Notes: generated by a model not told the origin, from the sequence alone. A stretch of DNA of 64,000 nt from Liquidambar formosana (GCA_039720395.1 JBBPBK010000087.1:62001-126000); one strand, 5' to 3'; shown: positions 1-12,654, numbered from the stretch's first letter. Numbers and translations: made by a program.

Positions 1-235
1 AAATTTTTGCTACTTTAGCTAGCAAAATGACATTTTTTAAATTAGCTAGCTAGTTGTCCAAGTGAGTACTCCAAGGACACTAGTTATTTTTGAGCTATTT
101 TTAAAAAATTATTAATAATCTTTCTTTTTTTAATCATTTAGTGGAGAGATAAGAATAAAATGATGTATAGAGAGAAAATATGTGTCACTTTTTTAAAAGT
201 GCAACCACCGAAAAAAATTTCTAGATCCGCCCCTG
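1..235. mobile_element. 3' end of hAT-type non-autonomous element (partial)
   Basis: The window opens inside the same element that is complete at 2874-4576. Its end at 235 is the inverted terminal sequence whose reverse complement starts CAGGGGCGGAT. The 8-bp duplication GACATGGC follows at 236-243. Confidence 0.75.
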
Positions 236-1012
236 GACATGGCTTCTTAATATTTCAAGATGAACGAGTGAGCAAGGCAGGCAGGAGAGTTAGACCGTAT
301 TTATAGAGGACAGTACGTAATATGGATGGAACTTTTAAAGTCTTAATTACCCATGTGGGTGGGACCGGCGCATGCACGAACAGTGAATCTCCATTCACTA
401 GGGAAGCCATCATCTAAGGAGTGCAGTTTGGTCGGTTGTAGAACGAGAATCCAACCAAAATCGATCATTTGGATTGGTTTAGTTTGATTCTTTAAGTTAT
501 TTTGATTTTGTCCCACGTTAAAAAATTTAGAACATATCTCCAATTGATTCGGTTCAGCCTAATAGGAGAACCGACCTTATATGTGAATGGACAATGCTAT
601 TTCACTCACATTCTCCCACCCAACTATATTTGGCAACTTCTCCGTATTTCATGTTGGTCCTCATATGTTTTCTTTTACTTACATATTATCAACACATAAG
701 GTGGATGGTAAAGATGGGTAAAATAGCATTTTCCTAAGTGAATATACTAGTGATGACCCATGCAAATGCACATGACAAAATACTCATTAAACAAAAAAAA
801 AAAAAAATCAACTTTCTTCTCAGGAAAAACAATATATGACGTAAGAGCAAATATATATATCTATATATAGATGATATGATAATCGTGTAAAAAGCCCCTT
901 CCATGATACCCTTATGAAAGGAATACTTGTACAGCTATTCAAAATGAAAAAGGAATACTTCTACCACAAACTTGTATGGACCACAATGACCACATAGCTA
1001 CAGGTAGGGGTG

Positions 1013-1140
1013 CAAATCGGTCCAAAATACGTCTCGAATTGGTACCGAATTCAAATGGAAAAGACCATTTTAATATAATCAAAACCAGTTATTCCAATCC
1101 GATATCAAAACGATATCTGGTTTTTGAAAACCATATTTAC
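1013..1140. repeat. Dispersed repeat starting GGGTGCAAATCGGT
   Basis: This segment begins with a GGGTGCAAATCGGT-like motif and continues with CGAATTGGTACC- and AAAGACCATTTT-like blocks. It recurs in copies 2 and 3 and, more diverged, at about 18320-18460, so it is older than the tandem array. It resembles the ends of short non-autonomous plant DNA elements, but no full termini were delimited. Confidence 0.45.
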
Positions 1141-1857
1141 TATTTAAGTTGGTGATAAGGAATAGCATGTTTTAAATATGTAATGTATTTAAATGTTTTA
1201 TGTATGTTACATGTGTTAAGTTTGTTATGTTTGTAGTTTATATACTCATCATCCCGTAGCTAGTTAAAGTCATAGTAGTATATGCTTATACTTCTCGCAA
1301 ATAAAACAAATTGGTGTTCAAACTATCCCTCAGGTCTAGTGTAGGATCGTCACCCCTGACCTCACTCCTCACCCCCTTTTTCATTATAAACGAGGCGTAG
1401 TGCCTGCTAGATGATATATCCAACAAAATAAGTTCAACCTTGGAGTTGGAGCACGTATCACTTTGCAAATCCCAAAATCTGTAGAATAAATTCTCTCAAA
1501 GTTACTAATTAACAAAATAAAATATCTATGCTTACGTCCATACAGCAAATTTTAGCAATATAAGTATATAACTATCGAATTCACAAAATAACAGACATAT
1601 TTTTCGGGAAGTTTAAGAGCCTATCTGGCCGGCCACTACGTTACTAAGTGATACATGACACTATTTCCATCCATGGCAAATGGTCCTAAAATTGTTGGAG
1701 ATTCAAGATAAAAATTAGAAGTGGAATTCACGATAAAAACTAATAATGAAACAGTATTACTGCAAAAAGTGAAGTGGCGGGTTCATAGTATCTCCGGAAA
1801 ACTATCGAGGAACAAAAAGAGAGAAAAATGTACAGAAACAAGGCTATAAAATACGAT

Positions 1858-1991
1858 TTTATTGAACTACAACCAAAGTTACAACCATATTTAGATAATA
1901 ACAAGCACAAGCTAGTCTGAACTACTTATTGCGTCCAACTCCACTACTTAGCTTCAAGTTCAAGCGCTAAACAAGCATTTTATTTATTTAA

Positions 1992-2026
<35 letters not shown>

Positions 2027-2375
2027 ACTTCTTGAAAGCAGCAAGAGGCATTGCTAGTTGCAAAAGAAAAATAAAATTGAAGCACAGAAATCATTCAGTG
2101 GAAGTTGACATGTCGGTTGTAGCAGACCATCACGTATATGTATTACTTGCCCTTCCCTTGGGTTCCTGGTTTTTTTTCTTCCAAGCTAAGCTTTCCAAGT
2201 TCTTTTGCTGCTTTCGGGCTAAGCTTTGCGAGTGCTGAGGTAACCAACTGCAATAGGTTCGCTGCTTCAACTGTCGCACAAACAACTGCAGCTGCGTCCG
2301 TACAGCGTTCCATTTCTATGAGACGATTTAGAAATCGACATGCGTCTTCATACTCTTTTGAGGGTTGGACGGGCA
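1858..2375 (-). pseudogene. Apparent last exon and 3' UTR of unidentified gene, copy 1
   Basis: An 84-codon minus-strand frame ends with TAA at 2143-2145. The coding part is acidic-basic and helical in character, with residues such as YEDACRFLNRLIEMER, then VCATVEAANLLQLV, then a lysine-rich tail. A plausible splice acceptor (T-rich tract then GCATAG) lies just upstream, so the exon would run from about 2375 down to 2143. Downstream on the same strand is a possible 3' UTR ending in an AATAAA signal (1858-1863), interrupted by the variable A/T run. The frame is kept in all three tandem copies. No other exon of the gene was found in the unit, so it is likely a captured or duplicated gene end rather than a working gene. 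I do not recognise the protein. Confidence 0.4.
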
Positions 2376-2873
2376 CTATGCAACAACAAATCAGCATATT
2401 GAGAAATGGTGCATCATTAAAGGGTAAATTTTCTTAAAACCTCCCTAAAATTATAGATGAGTTAACGATAATATGATAGTCTAATGGCATTAATTTGTCC
2501 TACTTGTTAAGCGAGTGATATTAGATTCAAGCCTATCGTGAAGCATTGATACCTATTTGTTGATATCAATGAAGATTGGGATAGGTTCTATCCATTATCA
2601 AAAGAAAAAAAAATGATAAAAAACAAAATTCACATATAGATGAGTTTTACAAAACTTCCACTTAACCCTAAAATTGTACAAATAATTCTAAATTGTGACT
2701 ATTTACACCCTTCGATCATCCCTTACTCGTTGGGAAATTTGGCGGAATTTACTCTTTTTTTGCTTCTTCTTCTTCTTCTTAGAAAAAATTAACCATTTTT
2801 CTCTGAGAGGAGGAGAGTTGTGAACTTCGTTACCTGTTCTTAGAGTATTATCCAATGGGATCCTAGACATAGC

Positions 2874-4576
2874 CAGGGGCGGATGCACTAAGGTGCATTT
2901 GCCTGCAAGTGCAACCACTCAAATATAAAAAATAAAATAAAATGATTAAGTAATGTTATTTAAATTTACTTAAATGCTTTAATCCTATTGAGAAAAAATT
3001 GTTAATTTGATTAAATTTGGTTAAATTTTGATTAAATTTATTAATGTACACCACTTTTGTAGATTATATAAAGTTGGGTTTAATTTGTAAATTAGTTTTT
3101 ATGGCATGCTTGTTAGTTTTATGTACTATTTTATCATTTCTATCCAGTCATGTCAATGTGTGGTTTTGCGACTTTCCCTCTTTTCCCATCTTGTTAAGAC
3201 TTTATCCCACATAGGGTACATGGGGCTAGGAGTGTTACGAATAGTATATAAGGTTCCACGTTTCTAAAAGTCGCCCACGCATTTTAAAGTATGGTATGCC
3301 TATTGTTTTATGTCATTTCATCACTTCTAGTCAATCATGCCGATATGTGGTCCTACCTTTCTCTCTTCCTTATCTAACTCTCAGAAGCAAACATATATAT
3401 ATATTAAAAAAAAATTAAGAAAATTTTCTGGATCTACCCCTTACTTCAAAGAGTTGCTATTTTTATATAAGATCTAGTAAATCTAGATATCGACTCGTTT
3501 AATTTTCCACAGAAGACTTTGATTCTTCAATTCATTCTTAAATTGTAACAAACACGTATTTGTCTTGTCTATATTTTGAATATGCACCCATCAATCCATC
3601 ATAGCTACTCTTATCTACCACCATTAATTATGCTCAAGCAACTCAAAAAATATATCCTTTCGATCCTTGAATCGTAACTCAAATGTATTTGTTTGTATTC
3701 GAGTATGCATCTATCTTAACTACTATCATCTACCACCATTATGATCAAGTGACCCTAGCAAGGAATATAACCTTTCAATCCTTAAATCGTTCGTGTCTGT
3801 ATTCAAGTACGCATCCATCTTAGCTACCCTCATCTACCACCATTATGATCAAGTGATCCTAGCTAGGAATATAACATTTCGGTTCTTAAATCATACCTCA
3901 TCTACCACCATTATGATCTTAGCTACTCTCATCTACCACCATTATGATTAAGTGACCCTAGGAATATAACCTTTCGGTCCTTAAATCGTACCTAACATGT
4001 ATTTGTCTGTATTCAAATACACATCCATCTTAGCTACTCTCACATATTAATTAATCAGGTGGTCATTGTGTCAATTACATAGCAACCTTAGGAGTTGCAT
4101 TTATGAGATTCACTAAATTGACCTTTCGATCCTTCCTTGATTTGTAACTAACACGTATGCCTTTGTGGGAATATGAGTCTATCTTAAAGCAGCATATCCA
4201 AGGGAAGTAGCTATCCAATCCCTATGACTATTTTAACTAGTCAAATCACATTTTTCCTTCTCTAAGGATTAGCTATTTATGCTATTGTCATTTTAGCTAG
4301 CTATATTTAGCTAACTAAGAGCATCGTCAAGGGTACTAGCTAAATTTTTGCTACTTTAGCTAGCAAAATGACATTTTTTAAATTAGCTAGCTAGTTGTCC
4401 AAGTGAGTACTCCAAGGACACTAGTTATTTTTGAGCTATTTTTAAAAAATTATTAATAATCTTTCTTTTTTTAATCATTTAGTGGAGAGATAAGAATAAA
4501 ATGATGTATAGAGAGAAGACATGTGTCACTTTTTTAAAAGTGCAACCACCGAAAAAAATTTCTAGATCTGCCCCTG
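2874..4576. mobile_element. Complete non-autonomous hAT-type element, copy 1 (1703 bp)
   Basis: The left end at 2874 reads CAGGGGCGGATGC. The right end at 4576 is its inverted counterpart (reverse complement CAGGGGCAGATC; the copy ending at 235 has CAGGGGCGGATC). Flanking 8-mers are GACATAGC (2866-2873) and GACATGGC (4577-4584). In copy 3 the left flank is exactly GACATGGC, so the duplication was originally perfect. An 8-bp duplication with CAGGG-type ends is the hallmark of the hAT superfamily. No transposase ORF is present, so it would depend on a trans-acting enzyme. The interior is AT-rich and holds a degenerate minisatellite (3590-4080) and an AGCTAG-rich 3' subterminal part. Confidence 0.8.
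3590..4080. repeat. Degenerate minisatellite inside hAT element
   Basis: About five imperfect units of roughly 100-130 bases follow each other. Each contains ATCTACCACCATTATGATC, a CCTTTCGATCCTTAAATCGT-like block and a GTATTCAAGTACGCATCC-like block. The same array is in copy 2 at about 7928-8418. Copy 3 is truncated before it. Confidence 0.7.
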
Positions 4577-6197
4577 GACATGGCTTCTTAATATTTCAAG
4601 ATGAGCGAGTGAGCAAGGCAGGCAGGAGAGTTAGACCGTATTTATAGAGGACAGTACGTAATATGGATGGAACTTTTAAAGTCTTAATTACCCATGTGGG
4701 TGGGACCGGCGCATGCACGAACACTGAATCTCCATTCACTAGGGAAGCCATCATCTAAGGAGTGCAGTTTGGTCGGTTGTAGAACGAGAATCCAACCAAA
4801 ATCGATCATTTGGATTGGTTTAGTTTGATTCTTTAAGTTATTTTGATTTTGTCCCACGTTAAAAAATTTAGAACATATCTCCAATTGATTCGGTTCAGCC
4901 TAATAGGAGAACCGACCTTATATGTGAATGGACAATACTATTTCACTCACATTCTCCCACCCAACTATATTTGGCAACTTCTCCGTATTTCATGTTGGTC
5001 CTCATATGTTTTCTTTTACTTACATATTATCAACACATAAGGTGGATGGTAAAGATGGGTAAAATAGCATTTTCCTAAGTGAATATACTAGTGATGACCC
5101 ATGCAAATGCACATGACAAAATACTCATTAAACAAAAAAAAAAAAAATCAACTTTCTTCTCAGGAAAAACAATATATGACGTAAGAGCAAATATATATAT
5201 CTATATATAGATGATATGATACTCGTGTAAAAAGCCCCTTCCATGATACCCTTATGAAAGGAATACTTGTACAGCTATTCAAAATGAAAAAGGAATACTT
5301 CTACCACAAACTTGTATGGACCACAATGACCACATAGCTACAGGTAGGGGTGCAAATCGGTCCAAAATACGTCCCGAATTGGTACCGAATTCAAATGGAA
5401 AAGACCATTTTAATATAATCAAAACCAGTTATTCCAATCCGATATCAAAACGATATCTGGTTTTTGAAAACCATATTTACTATTTAAGTTGGTGATAAGG
5501 AATAGCATGTTTTAAATATGTAATGTATTTAAATGTTTTATGTATGTTACATGTGTTAAGTTTGTTATGTTTGTAGTTTATATACTCATCATCCCGTAGC
5601 TAGTTAAAGTCATAGTAGTTTATGCTTATACTTCTCGCAAATAAAGCAAATTGGTGTTCAAACTATCCCTCAGGTCTAGTGTAGGATCGTCACCTCTGAC
5701 CTCACTCCTCACCCCCTTCTTCATTATAAACGAGGCGTAGTGCCTGCTAGATGATATATCCAACAAAATAAATTCAACCTTGGAGTTGGAGCACGTATCA
5801 CTTTGCAAATCCCAAAATCTGTAGAATAAATTCTCTCAAAGTTACTAATTAACAAAATAAAATATCTATGCTTACGTCCATACAGCAAATTTTAGCAATA
5901 TAAGTATATAACTATCGAATTCACAAAATAACAGACATATTTTTCGGGAAGTTTAAGAGCCTATCTGGCCGGCCACTACGTTACTAAGTGATACATGACA
6001 GTATTTCCATCCATGGCAAATGGTCCTAAAATTGTTGGAGATTCAAGATAAAAATTAGAAGTGGAATTCACGATAAAAACTAATAATGAAACAGTATTAC
6101 TGCAAAAAGTGAAGTGGCGGGTTCATAGTATCTCCGGAAAACTATCGAGGAACAAAAAGAGAGAAAAATGTACAGAAACAAGGCTATAAAATACGAT

Positions 6198-6332
6198 TTT
6201 ATTGAACTACAACCAAAGTTACAACCATATTTAGATAATAACAAGCACAAGCTAGTCTGAACTACTTATTGCGTCCAACTCCACTACTTAGCTTCAAGTT
6301 CAAGCGCTAAACAAGCATTTTATTTATTTAAC

Positions 6333-6364
<32 letters not shown>

Positions 6365-6713
6365 ACTTCTTGAAAGCAGCAAGAGGCATTGCTAGTTGCA
6401 AAAGAAAAATAAAATTGAAGCACAGAAATCATTCAGTGGAAGTTGACATGTCGGTTGTAGCAGACCATCACGTATATGTATTACTTGCCCTTCCCTTGGG
6501 TTCCTGGTTTTTTTTCTTCCAAGCTAAGCTTTCCAAGTTCTTTTGCTGCTTTCGGGCTAAGCTTTGCGAGTGCTGAGGTAACCAACTGCAATAGGTTCGC
6601 TGCTTCAACTGTCGCACAAACAACTGCAGCTGCGTCCGTACAGCGTTCCATTTCTATGAGACGATTTAGAAATCGACATGCGTCTTCATACTCTTTTGAG
6701 GGTTGGACGGGCA
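6198..6713 (-). pseudogene. Apparent last exon and 3' UTR of unidentified gene, copy 2
   Basis: Second tandem copy of the minus-strand terminal exon. The coding part (stop at 6481-6483) gives the same predicted residues as copy 1. The acceptor-like site and the AATAAA signal (reverse complement at 6198-6203) are both present. The internal mononucleotide run is two bases shorter than in copy 1. As in copy 1, no upstream exons are visible. Confidence 0.4.
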
Positions 6714-7211
6714 CTATGCAACAACAAATCAGCATATTGAGAAATGGTGCATCATTAAAGGGTAAATTTTCTTAAAACCTCCCTAAAATTATAGATGAGT
6801 TAACGATAACATGATAGTCTAATGGCATTAATTTGTCCTACTTGTTAAGCGAGTGATATTAGATTCAAGCCTATCGTGAAGCATTGATACCTATTTGTTG
6901 ATATCAATGAAGATTGGGATAGGTTCTATCCATTATCAAAAGAAAAAAAAATGATAAAAAACAAAATTCACATATAGATGAGTTTTACAAAACTTCCACT
7001 TAACCCTAAAATTGTACAAATAATTCTAAATTGTGACTATTTACACCCTTCGATCATCCCTTACTCGTTGGGAAATTTGGCGGAATTTACTCTTTTTTTG
7101 CTTCTTCTTCTTCTTCTTAGAAAAAATTAACCATTTTTCTCTGAGAGGAGGAGAGTTGTGAACTTCGTTACCTGTTCTTAGAGTATTATCCAACAGGATC
7201 CTAGACATAGC

Positions 7212-8914
7212 CAGGGGCGGATGCACTAAGGTGCATTTGCCTGCAAGTGCAACCACTCAAATATAAAAAATAAAATAAAATGATTAAGTAATGTTATTTA
7301 AATTTACTTAAATGCTTTAATCCTATTGAGAAAAAATTGTTAATTTGATTAAATTTGGTTAAATTTTGATTAAATTTATTAATGTACACCACTTTTGTAG
7401 ATTATATAAGGTTGGGTTTAATTTGTAAATTAGTTTTTATGGCATGCTTGTTAGTTTTATGTACTATTTTATCATTTCTATCCAGTCATGTCAATGTGTG
7501 GTTTTGCGACTTTCCCTCTTTTCCCATCTTGTTAAGACTTTATCCCACATAGGGTACATGGGGCTAGGAGTGTTACGAATAGTATATAAGGTTCCACGTT
7601 TCTAAAAGTCGCCCACGCATTTTAAAGTATGGTATGCCTATTGTTTTATGTCATTTCATCACTTCTAGTCAATCATGCCGATATGTGGTCCTACCTTTCT
7701 CTCTTCCTTATCTAACTCTCAGAAGCAAACATATATATATATTAAAAAAAAATTAAGAAAATTTTCTGGATCTACCCCTTACTTCAAAGAGTTGCTATTT
7801 TTATATAAGATCTAGTAAATCTAGATATCGACTCGTTTAATTTTCCACAGAAGACTTTGATTCTTCAATTCATTCTTAAATTGTAACAAACACGTATTTG
7901 TCTTGTCTATATTTTGAATATGCACCCATCAATCCATCATAGCTACTCTTATCTACCACCATTAATTATGCTCAAGCAACTCAAAAAATATATCCTTTCG
8001 ATCCTTGAATCGTAACTCAAATGTATTTGTTTGTATTCGAGTATGCATCTATCTTAACTACTATCATCTACCACCATTATGATCAAGTGACCCTAGCAAG
8101 GAATATAACCTTTCAATCCTTAAATCGTTCGTGTCTGTATTCAAGTACGCATCCATCTTAGCTACCCTCATCTACCACCATTATGATCAAGTGATCCTAG
8201 CTAGGAATATAACATTTCGGTTCTTAAATCATACCTCATCTACCACCATTATGATCTTAGCTACTCTCATCTACCACCATTATGATTAAGTGACCCTAGG
8301 AATATAACCTTTCGGTCCTTAAATCGTACCTAACATGTATTTGTCTGTATTCAAATACACATCCATCTTAGCTACTCTCACATATTAATTAATCAGGTGG
8401 TCATTGTGTCAATTACATAGCAACCTTAGGAGTTGCATTTATGAGATTCACTAAATTGACCTTTCGATCCTTCCTTGATTTGTAACTAACACGTATGCCT
8501 TTGTGGGAATATGAGTCTATCTTAAAGCAGCATATCCAAGGGAAGTAGCTATCCAATCCCTATGACTATTTTAACTAGTCAAATCACATTTTTCCTTCTC
8601 TAAGGATTAGCTATTTATGCTATTGTCATTTTAGCTAGCTATATTTAGCTAACTAAGAGCATCGTCAAGGGTACTAGCTAAATTTTTGCTACTTTAGCTA
8701 GCAAAATGACATTTTTTAAATTAGCTAGCTAGTTGTCCAAGTGAGTACTCCAAGGACACTAGTTATTTTTGAGCTATTTTTAAAAAATTATTAATAATCT
8801 TTCTTTTTTTAATCATTTAGTGGAGAGATAAGAATAAAATGATGTATAGAGAGAAGACATGTGTCACTTTTTTAAAAGTGCAACCACCGAAAAAAATTTC
8901 TAGATCTGCCCCTG
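7212..8914. mobile_element. Complete non-autonomous hAT-type element, copy 2 (1703 bp)
   Basis: Same length, termini and flanking octamers (GACATAGC at 7204-7211, GACATGGC at 8915-8922) as copy 1. The shared target duplication shows that the copies arose by tandem duplication of the whole unit, not by separate insertions. Confidence 0.8.
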
Positions 8915-10538
8915 GACATGGCTTCTTAATATTTCAAGATGAGCGAGTGAGCAAGGCAGGCAGGAGAGTTAGACCGTATTTATAGAGGACCGTACGTAAT
9001 ATGGATGGAACTTTTAAAGTCTTAATTACCCATGTGGGTGGGACCGGCGCATGCACGAACACTGAATCTCCATTCACTAGGGAAGCCATCATCTAAGGAG
9101 TGCAGTTTGGTCGGTTGTAGAACGAGAATCCAACCAAAATCGATCATTTGGATTGGTTTAGTTAGATTCTTTAAGTTATATATTTTGATTTTGTCCCAGG
9201 TTAAAAAATTTAGAACATATCTCCATTTGATTCGGTTCAGCCTAATTGGAGAGCCGACCTTATATGTGAATGGACAATGCTATTTCACTCACATTCTCCC
9301 ACCCATCTATATGTGGCAACTTCTCCGTATTTCATGTTGGTCCTCATATGTTTTCTTTTACTTACATATTATCAACACATAAGATGGATGGTAAAGATGG
9401 GTAAAATAGCATTTTCCTAAGTGAATATACTAGTGATGACCCATGCAAATGCACATGACAAAATACTCATTAAAAAAAAAAAAAAATTTCAACTTTCTTC
9501 TCAGGAAAAACAATATATGAGGTAAGAGCAAATATATATATCTATATATAGATGATATGATAATCGTGTAAATACCCCCTTCCATGATACCCTTATGAAA
9601 GGAATACTTGTACAACTATTCAAAATGAAAAAGGAATACTTCTAGCTCAAACTTGTATGGACCACAATGACCACATAGCGACAGGTAGGGGTGCAAATCG
9701 GTCCAAAATACATCCCGAATTGGTACCGAATTCAAATGGAAAAGACCATTTTAATATAATCAAAACCAGTTATTCCAATCCGATATCAAAACGATATTTG
9801 GTTTTTGAAAACCATATTTACTATTTAGGTTGGTGATAAGGAATAGCATGTTTTAAATATGTAATGTATTTAAATGTTTTATGTATGTCACATGTGTTAA
9901 GTTTGTTATGCTTGTAGTTTATATACTCATCATCCCGTAGCTAGTTAAGGTCATAGTAGTATATGCTTATACTTCTCGCAAAAAAAGCATATTGGTGTTC
10001 AAACTATCCCTCAGGTCTAGTGTAGGATCGTCACCCCTGACCTCACTCCTCGCCCCCTTCTTCATTATAAACGAGACGTAGTGTCTGCTAGATGATATAT
10101 CCAACAAAATAAGTTCAACCTTGGAGTTGGAGCACGTATCACTTTGCAAATCCCAAAATCTGTAGAATAAATTCTCTCAAAGTTACTAATTAACAAAATA
10201 AATTATCTATGCTTACGTCCATACAGCAAATTTTAGCAATATAAGTATATAACTATCGAATTCACAAAATAACAGACATATTTTTCGGGAAGTTTAAGAG
10301 CCTATCTGGCCGGCCACCACGTTACTAAGTGATACATGACACTATTTCCATCCATGGCAAATGGTCCTAAAATTGTTGGAGATTCAAGATAAAAATTAGA
10401 AGTGGAATTCACGATAAAAACTAATAATGAAACAGTATTACTGCAAAAAGTGAAGTGGCGGGTTCATAGTATCTCCGGAAAACTATCGAGGAACAAAAAG
10501 AGAGAAAAATGTACAGAAACAAGGCTATAAAATACGAT

Positions 10539-11047
10539 TTTATTGAAATACAACCAAAGTTACAACCATATTTAGATAATAACAAGCACAAGCTAGTTTG
10601 AACTACTTATTGCGTCCAACTCCACTACTTAGCTTCAAGTTCAAGCGCTAAACAGGCCTTTTATTTATTTAACAAAAAAAAAAAAAGAAAAAAAACCTAC
10701 TTCTTGAAAGCAGCAAGAAGCATTGCTAGTTGCAAAAGAAAAATAAAATTGAAGCACAGAAATCATTCAGTGGAAGTTGACATGTCGGTTGTAGCAGACC
10801 ATAACGTATATGTATTACTTGCCCTTCTCTTGGGTTCCTGGTTTTTTTTCTTCCAAGCTAAGCTTTCCAAGTTCTTTTGCTGCTTTCGGGCTAAGCTTTG
10901 CGAGTGCTGAGGTGACCAACTGCAATAGGTTCGCTGCTTCAACTGTCGCACAAACAACTGCAGCTGCGTCCGTACTGCGTTCCATTTCTATGAGACGATT
11001 TAGAAATCGACATGCGTCTTCATACTCTTTTGAGGGTTGGATGGGCA
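10539..11047 (-). pseudogene. Apparent last exon and 3' UTR of unidentified gene, copy 3
   Basis: Third tandem copy of the terminal exon (stop at 10815-10817). It is open over the same 84 codons. It carries three amino-acid changes relative to copy 1 (a V to I, a C to S and a G to E), which fits the greater divergence of this copy. The splice-acceptor-like site and the poly(A)-signal-like AATAAA (10539-10544 on the plus strand) are retained. Confidence 0.4.
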
Positions 11048-11543
11048 CTATGCAACAACAAATCAGCATATTGAGAAATGGTGCATCATTAAAGGGTAAA
11101 TTTTCTTAAAACCTCCCTAAAAGTATAGATGAGTTAACGAGAACATGATAGTCTAATGGCATTAATTTGTCCTACTTGTTAAGTGAGTGATATTAGATTC
11201 AAGCCTATCGTGAAGCATTGATACCTATTTGTTGATATCAATAAAGATTGGGATAGGTTCTATCCATTATCAAAAGAAAAAAAAAATGATAAAAAACAAA
11301 ATTCATATATAGATGAGTTTTACAAAACTTCCACTTAACTCTAAAATTGTACAAATAATTCTAAATTGTGACTATTTACACCCTTCGATCATCCCTTACT
11401 CGTTGGGAAATTTGGCGGAATTTACTCTTTTTTTTCTTCTTCTTCTTCTTAGAAAAAATTAACCATTTTTCTCTGAGAGGAGGAGAGTTGTGAACTTCGT
11501 TACCTGTTCTTAGAGTATTATCCAATGGGATCCTAGACATGGC

Positions 11544-11809
11544 CAGGGGCGGATGCACTAAGGTGCATCTGCCTGCAAGTGCAACCACTCAAATATAAAA
11601 AATAAAATAAAATAAAATGATTAAGTAATGTTATTTAAATTTACTTAAATGCTTTAATCCTATTGGGAAAAAATTGTTAATTTGATTAAATTTGGTTAAA
11701 TTTTGATTAAATTTATTAATGTACACCACTTTTGTAGATTATATAAAGTTGGGTTTAATTTGTAAATTAGTTTTTATGGCATGCTTGTTAGTTTTATGTA
11801 CTATTTTAT
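11544..11809. mobile_element. Truncated hAT-type element, copy 3
   Basis: It begins with the CAGGGGCGGATGC terminus, preceded by GACATGGC at 11536-11543. Similarity to the other copies ends at about 11809, where an unrelated LTR-like sequence starts. Confidence 0.75.
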
Positions 11810-12353
11810 TAGTTTAATCATTACTTTTTCATCATTACTTTCATTATATTAATAACCTCTTACTATTCATTTGACTATTATATTCTAAGTTAGGAATCAT
11901 AAATATGTATACGCAAGATCATTGTTCATTTTAACTTGTATTTGTTTATTTCATGTTTTACATGTCTCTTATTTATCTCATGTTTTATATGCCTTGTTTA
12001 TATATATTTTCTTATTGCTTTGTGCTATTAACATGTCATTCGTGTGTGTGTTTTGCATGATATAAAGGTAATCTAGATTAGATTAAAATATTAAATATGG
12101 TCAATGAATACAAAATGAGGGCCGGTATATTACCGGGCATTGTTGGGTGCCTAACACCTTCCCAGCAGGTACTTTAGCTTCGAACCTTTCTTTGGTCAAC
12201 AAAATTAGTCCTGGGCCCTTCTAGGTGGCGATTCTTATTTATATGCTATTCCCTTGGGGTTAGCACCACCATCAGAAGCAAAGAGCAGGTAAAATGCTGG
12301 TAAAAAAAGCGAACGCGTGGTGAAAACCGGTGCGCTCACAGTGGCGCGCACAG
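11810..12353 (+). mobile_element. 3' part of an LTR of Tat-like element F
   Basis: AT-rich DNA is followed by a block with GGGTGCCTAACACCTTCCC and a GGTGGCGATTC motif. The LTRs of elements A and B have a comparable block (GGGTGCCTATAGGC, then ACCTTCCC) near their 3' ends. The LTR probably ends near the GCGCTCACA at about 12335-12341, shortly before a PBS-like sequence. Its 5' part is missing, cut off by the tandem array boundary at 11809. Confidence 0.5.
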
Positions 12354-12419
12354 TGGCGATTCTGCTGGGGACCAATGAGCTTAACTTCAAAGTATTCATT
12401 GACCATAATTAGTATTTTA
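12084..12419. repeat. 28-bp inverted repeat around LTR end and PBS of element F
   Basis: The arm at 12084-12111 pairs with 12392-12419 at 26 of 28 positions, both containing TGGTCAATGAATAC or its complement. About 280 bases lie between the arms, including the putative LTR end and the PBS. Confidence 0.65.
12354..12371 (+). promoter_or_regulatory. Primer-binding site of element F
   Basis: TGGCGATTCTGCTGGGGA matches the PBS of element A (27907-27924) at most positions. It starts with the TGG that pairs with a tRNA CCA end. The element A version is of the type described for Ogre-like retrotransposons, which use an arginine tRNA primer; the tRNA identity is recalled, not checked. Confidence 0.55.
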
Positions 12420-12654
12420 ATTTAATCCAAACCAAAAAAAAAAAAAATGATGAATAAATATATTTTTTTAAAAATTTACAATAAAATACTGCACACACAC
12501 ATTATGGCTAGTGTCTACACCCCGATGGCAATTTGGTGAGGGTTCCCGGGTTCCACTCGATCCTATGGGCAATCCGCAACCTACACCATCAATCCGTAGC
12601 CTGTGCCACTAGCTTGTAATAAGCTTGTGACTACGTTAACGAATTGCTCTCGGG

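Larger units (their letters stand above)
1..11809. repeat. Three-copy tandem array, unit about 4.34 kb
   Basis: The sequence at 1 recurs at 4342 and again at 8680, giving periods of 4341 and 4338 bases. Copies are near-identical, with scattered substitutions and small indels. Copy 3 differs more from copies 1 and 2 than these do from each other, which suggests two duplication steps. Each unit is a core of about 2.63 kb (236-2873, 4577-7211, 8915-11543) followed by a 1.7 kb hAT-type element. Copy 3 stops matching at about 11809, inside its hAT element. The cores contain a mononucleotide A run that varies in length (31, 29, and 13 plus 8 A interrupted by G) and an apparent last exon on the minus strand. 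No other convincing coding sequence is visible in the cores. Confidence 0.95.

Noticed and set aside
502..699. Short ORFs repeated in the tandem units (for example 502-699, 4843-5040, 9032-9382)
   Set aside because: Their conservation follows from recent duplication; they lack coding features, and copy 3 differs by indels and a different frame length.
2032..2437. Plus-strand ORFs opposite the apparent last exon
   Set aside because: Overlapping shadow frames of the minus-strand exon; no splice or promoter context.
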